This document shows positions 9,613 to 17,848 of a DNA stretch of 61,944 nt, piece after piece (the first letter of the stretch is position 1; each line of letters begins with the position of its first letter). The notes below the pieces were generated by a model. That model ran no database searches. It saw only the letters and a list, made by a program, of their open reading frames with translations, and was not told where the DNA came from. The position numbers and the translations under genes are program-made. Origin of the DNA: Polymyxa betae (lineage: Eukaryota; Endomyxa; Phytomyxea; Plasmodiophorida; Plasmodiophoridae); assembly GCA_003693705.1 (NCBI GenBank), contig RBZT01000610.1, positions 1 to 61,944 of the forward strand, written 5' to 3'.

Positions 9613-11499
9613 CTAAAATTCAGCAGAAATTAAAATACGTCGTGCTGAAGATTTTGAGCGATCCTTACATTGTTTTAACAGTTGCTCCAACAGGCTCCGC
9701 AGATGCTGGATGATGCGAGCGAAGTCCGGGATGTGGGAGCTAAACCATGTACAAGCGCGGACAAATTGCATCAAGTCCGCAGCAGTCCGCGGTTGCGACA
9801 TTGAACGTAACGCGGCAGAACGCGCAGGGTCATGCTTCCAACCGCCCTTGAAGTAAATTTTCCCGCACCATTTAGCCTCGAGAAGAAAGAATTTACACCG
9901 CGAGGCATTAAGTTTCAGTTGAAACTTACGGCATAACTCTAAAATAGTGCGTAAAATGCGCAGCAGAGAGGTTGGGTCTGGAGCGTGGCCAAGTAAGTCG
10001 TCGATCCAGATGACTATTTCACGACACGATAGCGAAGGTCGGAATATTGTATCCATGGCATGCTGGAAAATAAAAACTGAATTCACATTACCTTGTGGCA
10101 GACGATATGGAGTGAAGATACCAATGGGGGTCGACATTGACTGGCTCTCGACGTCGCCTGCGATAGGTATCTGCCAAAAACCTTTAAAAGCGTCCAGAGT
10201 AAAGAAAACAGCCGACTCCGAAAGGTATTCGCCTAACGAAAGTAAGTGCGGCATGGGGTAGGAAAGACGCTGCATCTTAGAATTCGGAACTCGAAGATCA
10301 CAAACTGAGCGAAGAGATCGGTTAGCGCCAGGCTTCGGAACGCAAAAAGCGGGGGAGGCCCAGCGGGATGACGGATTAAGAAACCCGTAGCCGAAATCAA
10401 TCAACTGAGAGAAATGCTGTGATAAAAAATCACGATAGAGTGGGGCCATATTACGAGGCTTGCATAACAGAGGCTTCGCATAGGGCAGCGATTGTAAAAT
10501 AGCAGGTTCGATATCTACAGGCGGATCAGGGCCCAATTTGACACGGAAAACATCAATGAAATCGAAAAGTAGATTTTCAAGTTCCTTAGCAAACGTTGGC
10601 GGAGCATGGATGGCAGCTGAAGCAACGGCCTCCTTCAAAGCGTCCGCAACTTCAGACTGGTCGGTAACACCAAACGGGAGATGTTCGATATCGCGATCAG
10701 CGAAAGCAGATTCATCCGAGACTGGAGCGGGTCGAACGGCGAGCTCGCAAAATTGCTGTTCAACGTCAATATCTAATGATAAAAGCAATGGGCGACCCAG
10801 TAATATCTCCGCTAGTGGAATATCCGCAAGATAAACCTTTTGTCCACGTTCTATGACCGTACCGGCCGATGTCTGAAGATGAATATCGATAAACGCAGAT
10901 TTCGTCGCCGTAGCCAGTGAACCGTCTGCTAATTTGAACTGCATATTAACAGCTTCTACGGATAAACCGGTGTCAGCTATGGTGTCCCATACATTAGACC
11001 CCATAAGAGTAATATCGGCGCCGTCATCTAAAGCGGCAGGAAATTCAAAAAAATCTCCACCAATCTCGAGTCGCACAGAGTGCAAACGTGAGACAGATTC
11101 TGATTGAGAAACCTTGTTAACGCGTGAGGAAGCCTGATCGTCATGGTCCTCTTGCGTGTCCAAAGGTCGACTAGAAAGGACTTCAATACAAGGAGAATCA
11201 GGTACTTGCGTTTTAGTCCAAAATTCAGATTTGGAGTCTGCGTCACTCGAAGGGTCCGCGGATATACGACTCACACGAGGGGGATCCATCTTGGGAGCTG
11301 TAGATGTTCCAGGCGACGGAGTTTTATACGATGTCCGCGATGCGGCGAGGGACGAGTACGTCGGGGACATAAACGAGCGCTGGGCAGCTGGCTCTGCCGG
11401 GGTATGCGGAGAGGGACCCGAAGACGAGGCCGCAGTAGTTGACGCCGTAGCTTGGTTACGGCCCCGCGCAATGAATTCTTCAACGAGTCGTTCGGCCAC
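9613..11499 (-). CDS. gypsy Pol: aspartic protease and reverse transcriptase
   Basis: 628 codons, and the frame is actually open from 11595. The N-terminal ~140 residues are Ser/Pro-rich. The retropepsin-like protease follows at about residues 145-255, with the catalytic motif LDDGADITLM (D-D-G-A, where D-[ST]-G is usual) and the later ILLGRPLLLSLDID. The RT spans about residues 330-610: WASPAFCVPKPG, SVCDLRVPN, FFTLDAFKGFWQIPI (first Asp), YRLPQGNVNSVFIFQHAM, and the active-site strand VIWIDDLLGHA, giving I-D-D in place of the common Y-x-D-D. It then ends at an in-frame stop before RNase H. It is in the -1 frame relative to gag and overlaps it by 229 bp. The protein makes the DNA copy of the element RNA inside the particle. 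Confidence 0.9.
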   Translation of the reverse strand: MAERLVEEFIARGRNQATASTTAASSSGPSPHTPAEPAAQRSFMSPTYSSLAASRTSYKTPSPGTSTAPKMDPPRVSRISADPSSDADSKSEFWTKTQVPDSPCIEVLSSRPLDTQEDHDDQASSRVNKVSQSESVSRLHSVRLEIGGDFFEFPAALDDGADITLMGSNVWDTIADTGLSVEAVNMQFKLADGSLATATKSAFIDIHLQTSAGTVIERGQKVYLADIPLAEILLGRPLLLSLDIDVEQQFCELAVRPAPVSDESAFADRDIEHLPFGVTDQSEVADALKEAVASAAIHAPPTFAKELENLLFDFIDVFRVKLGPDPPVDIEPAILQSLPYAKPLLCKPRNMAPLYRDFLSQHFSQLIDFGYGFLNPSSRWASPAFCVPKPGANRSLRSVCDLRVPNSKMQRLSYPMPHLLSLGEYLSESAVFFTLDAFKGFWQIPIAGDVESQSMSTPIGIFTPYRLPQGNVNSVFIFQHAMDTIFRPSLSCREIVIWIDDLLGHAPDPTSLLRILRTILELCRKFQLKLNASRCKFFLLEAKWCGKIYFKGGWKHDPARSAALRSMSQPRTAADLMQFVRACTWFSSHIPDFARIIQHLRSLLEQLLKQCKDRSKSSARRILISAEF

Positions 11500-12263
11500 A
11501 CCAGCTGGGCACGTAGGGCAATCCCTGACGTGGCTGCAATGGAACAGCGAAACTGCAGTGGAGGCCGCGCCACAGTGGCAGTAGAAGGCCGCGTACTAGG
11601 TTGCCGTGGTTGAGACAAAGATGGCAAAACCGGGTTGAAGAGTCGATAACTCTTCAAGGTCTCAAGCATGAACTTAAAGAATTTAGATAAATCAGACCGG
11701 CAGTCGATTTTGTCTAAATTTAAACGATTACGAATTGCATCTCGCAAAACCTCGGGATGAACGGCTGATACAATCGAATCAATTTGTTTAGAGCGTAGTT
11801 CTGCATGAGTTTCGAAAAGCGAAGTCAGTCCGTACGACTGGATGACAGAGCGGCACTGGCCAAAAATATCGTGGACACTCCTCACAGGATCATCATGATG
11901 AACAAATCGAATAGATCTGAATAACTGCTTCGTATCCAGAGGAACTGCAACGACTTCACCAATATTAGATTTGAGAAGAGGGAGAATTTCATCATCCGGA
12001 ATCGAAGAAAGTTTTGATTCCGCGATTCCATTCTCCAAAACACAGATAGTGTAGAGTAGAAATGACTCGATACAATCACGTAATGGAACCGAAGAATACT
12101 GAGCAGACTGTTGCTGCGTAATAGATGAATTCAGCCGGGCCACATCAGCTTGATATTTCTCCCAGTCAGATATAAAAGAGATGATAGAGAGGCGATCATA
12201 TACAGAAAGTTGAGGAGGAGACATCAGCGAGAACTGGAACGGATTCATAGGGGTGGGTCTCAA
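11271..12263 (-). CDS. gypsy Gag
   Basis: A 330-codon frame from the ATG at 12263, about 350 bp inside the 5' LTR. The first ~210 residues are a helical capsid-like domain (LSVYDRLSIISFISDWEKYQ, SFLLYTICVLENGI, LFRSIRFVHHDDPVRSVHDI, VHPEVLRDAIRNRL). From about residue 230 the frame turns into Arg/Pro/Leu-rich sequence typical of out-of-frame reading. Meanwhile the Cys/His cluster expected at a Gag C-terminus (CHCGAASTAV, then HCSHVRDCPTC) is read in the pol frame at 11580-11508. That suggests an indel near 11.59 kb broke a once continuous Gag-Pol, so only the first ~220 residues are genuine Gag. Confidence 0.8.
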   Translation of the reverse strand: MRPTPMNPFQFSLMSPPQLSVYDRLSIISFISDWEKYQADVARLNSSITQQQSAQYSSVPLRDCIESFLLYTICVLENGIAESKLSSIPDDEILPLLKSNIGEVVAVPLDTKQLFRSIRFVHHDDPVRSVHDIFGQCRSVIQSYGLTSLFETHAELRSKQIDSIVSAVHPEVLRDAIRNRLNLDKIDCRSDLSKFFKFMLETLKSYRLFNPVLPSLSQPRQPSTRPSTATVARPPLQFRCSIAATSGIALRAQLVWPNDSLKNSLRGAVTKLRRQLLRPRLRVPLRIPRQSQLPSARLCPRRTRPSPHRGHRIKLRRLEHLQLPRWIPLV

Positions 12264-12615
12264 AGAAGAAAAGAATTTTGAAAATTTTATAGAACAGCAA
12301 AAAAATGTCTGAATGAAAAACGCAGCCCTTACACAGTAACGGAGCCGGTTTGTGAAGAAACGGCGTTAATGATAAGAAATCAATAAACTACGTTACCCGT
12401 ACACAGTAACGGAACCAATATCGGAAACGAAAGATGATTGATAATGAAAGGGAATGGGCAAAACGAAGTTAGGGTTAGGGTTTAGGGTTTTGAGTCTGAG
12501 ACAGAGGACAGAATCGTGGAGTGTGAAAAGGATGGAAATGAAGACTATTCGCCAAAACAGCGAGAACAGCTGGCAGAAAGAGACTTTCTAGAGAAAGAAA
12601 CGTCGTATAGGCCTA
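12264..12615 (-). other. 5' leader of the gypsy element with telomere-like motif
   Basis: Untranslated region between the 5' LTR and gag. It contains a telomere-type run at 12469-12490 (mixed TTAGGG and TTTAGGG units) and two copies of tacacagtaacgga near 12331 and 12399. No tRNA-complementary TGG primer site is evident beside the LTR. Confidence 0.7.
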
Positions 12616-12882
12616 TGTGACAACTTTCCGGAAGACGCCAAGTCTACAGACCGAACGGCCAGAACGGCTGTTCGAACAGAAGAAAGAGATGAGGAAAAGA
12701 AGAGATTCGGAAAGGAATAATTCATTTATTTGTTAAAAAGCCGCCACGGACCAGTAGGGACCGATGATTAGCGGTAGTTGCAATAGTAAAGAAAGTGAAG
12801 GAAATAAAAGAGAAGTTATTAGAAATCACGAGAAGGAACCACGCAGTTTTGAACGCAAGAGCGTGAGAAATTATACGTCACA
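12616..12882 (-). repeat. 5' LTR of the gypsy element
   Basis: 267 bp, partner of 7843-8109. It is followed on the right by the target duplication aatgc (12883-12887). As the 5' LTR of a minus-strand element it should carry the promoter. Confidence 0.95.
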
Positions 12883-12978
12883 AATGCTATGCCAATCAAG
12901 TTTATCAGCAAAATATTTTCTGAAAATGTTTTGGAAGGAGGTAGTGTGGTGTACATGAACTGGCTGGCGTGTGGTGTC

Positions 12979-13405
12979 TGTAGAAACTGCGCCTGGACTT
13001 CACAGCAACCAACTGACCAAAAGGTACAATAACAGCTCCACAGCTGTTAGTCCAGGGCCTACTTAAGCTGTACTCCACACACCCCTCTCTTGAATGTGAC
13101 TGCATTCCTCACCAGAACCAGGCACTCAGGCCTTTGGCAGAACTAAGTAGGTGACCCCCAACTCAGATGAACCACGCATCTTTTCACGAGTTGTGAGCCG
13201 GTCCGGTCCATTGAACCCAAAAACGTCCAGTACCAGGGGAGACTCGAACCCGACCCTTTGAGCTGTTATTCTGCCAGAGGCCTCAGTGCCTGATTCTGGT
13301 GAGGAATGCGGTGTGTGGAGTACTGCTTAAGTAGGCCTTGGACTAACAGCTGTGGAGCTGTTATTGTACTGTTGGTTGCTGTGAAGTCCAGGCGCAGTTT
13401 CTACA
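12979..13405. repeat. foldback (long inverted-repeat) element
   Basis: Arms of about 130-150 bp at 12979-13130 and 13279-13405 are inverted copies, starting tgtagaaactgcgcctgg and ending in its complement. The centre holds, on the minus strand, ggttcgagtctcc, which resembles a pol III B box. A shorter palindrome, aacagctccacagctgtt, lies within each arm. There is no coding capacity. No convincing target duplication was found at the outer ends. Confidence 0.8.
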
Positions 13406-13407
13406 GA

Positions 13408-13680
13408 ACCAAAAGGTACAATAGCAGCTCCACAGCTGTTAGTCCAGGGCCTACTTAAGCTGTACTCCACACACCCCTCTCTTGAATGTGACTGCATTCC
13501 TCACCAGAATCAGGCACTCAGGCCTCTGGCAGAAATAAGTAGGTGACCCCCAACTCAAATGAACCACGCATCTTTTCACGAGTTGTGAGCCGGTCCGGTC
13601 CATTGAACCCAAAAACGTCCAGTACCAGGGGAGACTCGAACCCGACCCTTTGAGCTGTTATTCTGCCAGAGGCCTCAGTG
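13408..13680. repeat. direct partial copy of the foldback unit
   Basis: Repeats 13016-13288 at a constant 392-bp offset with few differences, including the same B-box-like segment. It abuts the broken left end of the copia element at 13681. Confidence 0.9.
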
Positions 13681-13976
13681 CACTTCAAATTACCTTAAAG
13701 GCAAATTGAAGAGGAAGGGGATCAAATTGCAAACGACGATACCATACACACCTCAGAAAAATGGAGTCGCAGAGCGTATGAATCGTACGTTAGTCGATCG
13801 AGCACGGACGATGCTATTGGACGCCGGTCTTAGTATTAGATACTGGCAACATAAAGGCCACTGCAGCACACATCACTAACAGAATCCCTTCAGCGGCGTG
13901 CGGCCACAAATCGCCTTACGAGCTGTGGACGGGTCAGCTGCCTGACATCGGGCACGTAAGAGTCTTCGGGTGTCGG
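13681..13976 (+). pseudogene. copia integrase, C-terminal part of the core
   Basis: Reads GIKLQTTIPYTPQKNGVAER followed by MNRTLVDRARTMLLDAGL, the classic copia integrase block around the last catalytic Glu (the 'Y.PQ.NGvaER.Nrt' motif). A frameshift near 13850 follows, then the SPYELWTG block and the DIGHVRVFGCR strand. The next codons of the same strand (AFVHV) resume at 16584 beyond the hAT insertion. The upstream catalytic residues are lost at the left truncation. Confidence 0.85.
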
Positions 13977-16575
13977 TAGGGGTGTTCACGGCCCCGGCTA
14001 AGCAATTTCCCCAAGCCGGCTATCTAGCCCCGGAACCTGAGATCTCCTCTGTTGGTTTTCTAAGGCCTATAATTTTGGATTTATCATTCTGCAATAGTCT
14101 TCAGACTTTCTATGTCATTTTGATTATTCAGTTCAGGATTTATCGAAAATTTTGGAAATTGAAAATTGTTAAATAAAATGCGGGATGAAATTAATGCGAA
14201 TTGCCGTACAATTCATCTCATTCTCGTGGAGTGAGAAAATTGTGTCTGGCTTGAGTTTGCGCCCGGCTGATGGATTGCAATGTCGAACCTGTCCTCAACG
14301 GCGGCTTGCCAATCAACGAGTCCAGTAGTGACCTCGATAGTGACTGCATCGAAATGCCATTGAGCGCGCGCAGCTCTGCTCCGTCCATCACTGTATCCGC
14401 TACTGGGCGCTCCACCAAAAAGCGGCGTCATAAGACTTCTTGGGTTTTTAATCATTTCGCTATTGATGAAAAATCTGGCAAAAGGCATTGCGCTGTTACT
14501 GGATGTAAGTCATCGTTCTCTTCTTCAACGGGAACGGGGACCTTGGGAAGGCATCTATACAAGTGTCATAAGATATCATCATCCGGTGATGCATTTACGC
14601 TCGATCCTTTACAAACAACATTTAATTCTGAAGGATCTGCGCTTGCTGTAAGTGATGATCGGCATGCATCAAAATATTGTTGTGTTAATGACTTCTTGCA
14701 AAGGCTCATAATCAGCTAAACGATGATTCGCGAAAAAATAAATTCGATGCTTTAATTAAGTTCATTGTTGACGACAAGCAAGCATTCGCTTTGGTGGAAA
14801 AACGTTCTTTCCAAGATTTTTGTAAGGCTCTGAATAAGTTCTATAAGCTTCCATGCAGGTCGACTGTATGCCGAGGCATTGCAGACGCATACGACGTTGG
14901 CCGAGTGAAGCTACAGTCCGTACTGGACAACATTCCTGGTCGAATCGCTATGACAGCCGATGGCTGGTCTTCGCGGGTGATGCGAGGATACTTTGTCGTT
15001 ACTGCTCATTGGATTGATGAGAAGTGGAAGATGAATTCGTGTGTTCTAGATTTTCTGTGTTTCCCTCCGCCACACAATCAATGGACCACCTCCGAAATTA
15101 TTCTGAACGTCATTCACTCCTTCAACATCCAGACAAAAGTCAGGTCTATTACTATTGACAGCGGATCGGAAATGCCACCGGCGATGCGTATCGTTTGCGA
15201 TGTCCTCGACACGAAATATTCCCTGAACCTGAATGAAGATTGGCATTTAAGATGTGTCTGCCATATCATCAATCGTGCAGTAATCGATGCCCAATCCTTA
15301 ATGAAGAAAGAAGTGGAATTAGTTCGGACCATGCTAAAGGCAATCCGGTCATCGTCAGCAATGAGAGAAGAATTCAGGACAGTGCAAATCCGTCTTGGCC
15401 GTTCGATTATCAGTGAGGTCCCTTCGTTAGAGGTTGAAACGCGCTGGAACTCTAAGTTCTTGATGATCAAGAGCTGCTACGGTAGCCAATTCATTTTAAG
15501 TTTATAATCGCTTAACGTTTTGTTCAGAGCTCCAAGATGTCTTTGAAGCATTATGTAACACGCCCTCATTTCGAAAACAACTGACCGCACTGACTGCCTT
15601 TGACTGGAGAGTTTTGAAATCAATGCAAAATTTCCTAGAGCCGGCGTATAACTGCACCACAAAAGCCAGTGGCCGCAATTACAGCACACTAGCTTTGCAG
15701 TCTCTAATCTACGAGAGTCTAATGGAGCATTGCCAACGAACTATAGATGGCACTACAGTAACTGGTAATGAATGCGTCAAATGGAATCATGTGTTACTGA
15801 ATGCACTAGGTTTCACAACGCCGACTTCACAAGCCGCAGCGAAAGCTTTGAAACAGAAATTGCTAGCTTACCACCCGTATATGAACAGCAGTTTGTGCTC
15901 GCTAGGTGTTGCACTGGATCCATCAATTCCAAACATCGACGACGACGTTCCTCGAATGAAAGATCTGATTCGCAGTATTCTTGAAACAGATTACGGGTAT
16001 GTTGCTGATGCTGTTGATGTGCAGCGTCCATCATCTCGCAACTCTGACCTTATATCGCTATCTCGGCGTGCAAGAGCCCCATCAGCCTCCATTGTACACC
16101 ACGGTGATGAGGTCGATGATTATTTCTCTTTCACAAAATCGGCTGATGATGCATGTGATGATGTCCTGCAGTGGTGGGATTCAATCGGACAAAGACGGTT
16201 TCCTCGAGTGGCACTCCTTGCCCGTGATACATTAATGTGCATGGGTTCATCGGTCCCATCTGAATCGGCGTTCTCTGACAGTGGCCATTATGTTGTTGGG
16301 TACAGAGCGCGTTTAAAAGATGACAACATCTCAATGATGATGAAGCTGCGCTCTTGGAATCGATTGCTTGAATTAATGTGATAATTGTTCAATGAGTAAG
16401 AAATACAAATTTTTCATTGCCTGTCATTGTATATTTTAGATAGTGAAAGGTTGAAAGGAAAGCCGGCTAATCGGTCGGCTAGCCGGTTAATTCGAGAGAT
16501 TACCAAACTTGACAATAGCCGGCTATCATGGATTCTCTAGCCGGCTAGCCGTAGCCGGGACCGTGGACACCCCTA
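13977..16575 (+). mobile_element. hAT transposon, 2599 bp, 8-bp target duplication
   Basis: The ends are inverted repeats: taggggtgttcacggccccgg at the left against the complement of ccgggaccgtggacacccct at the right, with two mismatches. The target duplication ggtgtcgg is exact at 13969-13976 and 16576-16583, and removing the element restores the copia strand at this point. The region inside the right end (16460-16560) carries several copies of agccggct, probable subterminal binding repeats. It encodes a BED-finger/hATC transposase on the plus strand. Confidence 0.95.
14270..16381 (+). CDS. hAT transposase, probably with one or two short introns
   Basis: The N-terminus has a BED zinc finger at about residues 60-105 (SWVFNHFAI, then HCAVTGC and HLYKCH). 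The RNase H-like catalytic domain follows, with TADGWSS (first Asp), TIDSGSE, LRCVCHIIN and VETRWNSKFLMI. The hATC dimerisation region ends the protein (WWDSIGQRRFPRVALLAR, SSVPSESAFSD, RARLKDDNISMMMKL). A 46-bp GT-AG intron at 15482-15527 joins ...SCY to ELQDVFEAL in frame. Near 14690-14721 the frame changes. Either a roughly 33-bp GT-AG intron (gttaatg...atcag) or a one-base frameshift explains it. If both introns are real, the gene may be intact. The protein would cut and paste its own element through the TIRs at 13977 and 16575. Confidence 0.85.
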
Positions 16576-17607
16576 GGTGTCGGGCATTCGTGCACGTACC
16601 AGATGAGAAGCGCCGTAAGTTCGATCCGAAGGCAATTCTCGGAATCTTCCTTGGATACGCTACCGGGCAAAAGGGATACGTGGTGCAAGACCCTGAAAGT
16701 GGCAAGATAATATTCAGCCGCGACGTGACATTTGATGAGAATCAACTACCAGCTAAGAAGTCAACGGAGAGTCCTAATCTTGAGGTCATCGAACGTCAGG
16801 TTAGCGGGTCGATCAACGAGACGATAGATGACGAGCAGCCGGCGGAAACGAATGACGAACCAGGGCAGCCGCTGATCAATGACGAAGCTGAGCAGGTTGA
16901 TGAAGACAACCCCGATGCACCGCCGAGACGATCTTCGAGAGTAACGGGGCAGCCGGCGCGATACGCCGACGGACAAGCAGACGAATTGATACGAAAAGGA
17001 CAGAGCAAGTCTTCTGGACATGCCGCTTTCTTGGTAAAAGAACCGAAACGCTATGATGACTCCATTGACGGACCAGACGCCGCCAAATGGAAAGAAGCTA
17101 TGAAACAAGAATATCAGTCACTGATGAAGAACAAGACTTGGAGCCTTACCAAACTACCACACGGGCGGAAAGCGATTAAATCCAAGTGGGTATTTAAGAT
17201 CAAAACTCTAGAGGACGGCACCGTGGACCGCTCCAGAGCGAGGCTCGTCGCACAAGGCTTTTCGCAACGCCATGGTGTTGACTACGACGAGACGTTCTCG
17301 CCGGTTGCTACGAAGGCCACGATCAGAATTCCTATCGGTTTGAAGTCGCAGGGGTGGTACGTACGGCATGTCGATGTCGATACAGCTCATCTCAACTCGG
17401 ACGTTGACACCGAGCTTTACATCCTGCAGCCGAAGGGATTCGAGCAATACGACGATCAGGGAGAGATCCTGGTATGCAAGTTAATAAAGGCAATATACGG
17501 CTTAAAACAGGCTGGCTTAGCCTGGTATGATCACCTTTCGAGACTGTTACTGAAGTTGAAGTTCAGGAAGTCGCGTCACGACCCTTGTGTTTTTATCCCT
17601 GATACGC
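16576..17607 (+). pseudogene. copia Pol: post-integrase linker and RT front half
   Basis: Picks up exactly at the duplicated target site with CRAFVHVPDEKRRKFDPKA and ILGIFLGYATGQKGYVV, the conserved region after copia integrase. An acidic linker follows, then PPRRSSRVTGQPARY. The RT begins at about 17085 with WKEAMKQEYQSLMKNKTWSL, KSKWVFKIK, ARLVAQGFSQRHGVDYDE, HVDVDTAHLNSDVDTELYI (first catalytic Asp region), and KAIYGLKQAGLAWYDHL. It is open throughout until HDPCVFIPDT, where the piggyBac-like element interrupts. This half has no frameshift, so the copia element was little decayed when it was hit. Confidence 0.9.
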
Positions 17608-17848
17608 ACTGCGTAGAGTGAATATTATTCACTCTTCACTTTTGAGTTTCCTGGAATTTAAGGGATCGGCCTTGGTGAATTTTCCAAGCCCACTCTTATG
17701 ATCTACTCGCATTCCCGAATCGATTGATCTAAAAAAATCCGAAAACGCTCAAATGAAACCTATTAGAATCAAAGGCTAGGGTCTAGGGTTTTTTGACCCA
17801 CGGAATATTAGGAAATTGCGTTAAGATTCACTCTTACGAAAAAAGCGT

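Larger units (their letters stand above)
7838..12887 (-). mobile_element. Ty3/gypsy LTR retrotransposon with target-site duplication
   Basis: This is a complete insertion in outline. It has 267-bp LTRs at 7843-8109 and 12616-12882 and a 5-bp target duplication aatgc at 7838-7842 and 12883-12887. Coding order on the minus strand is Gag, protease, RT, RNase H, remnant integrase and chromo-like C-terminus. A purine run (agagagggaga on the minus strand, just right of 8109) abuts the 3' LTR as the polypurine tract. No TGG-type tRNA primer site is obvious next to the 5' LTR. The element cannot be autonomous because the integrase core is deleted and pol has a stop and a frameshift. The LTRs differ at 5 of 267 sites, all transitions, so it is fairly young yet dead. 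Confidence 0.95.

Noticed and set aside
9947-10834. Plus-strand frames inside the gypsy pol
   Set aside because: Antisense shadows of the minus-strand RT, which has clear catalytic motifs.
11143-11584. Arg-rich plus-strand frames opposite the gypsy Gag-Pol junction
   Set aside because: Composition and position match antisense reading of the Ser/Pro-rich pol N-terminus.
12469-12490. Chromosome end
   Set aside because: Only about three telomere units, lying inside a bounded gypsy element with sequence continuing on both sides.
7843-12882. Classical tRNA primer-binding site next to the 5' LTR
   Set aside because: The sequence adjoining the LTR does not begin TGG and shows no match I can recognise to a tRNA 3' end.
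13150-13270. Possible tRNA gene in the foldback centre
   Set aside because: Only a B-box-like segment is present; the stem pairing expected of a tRNA is absent.
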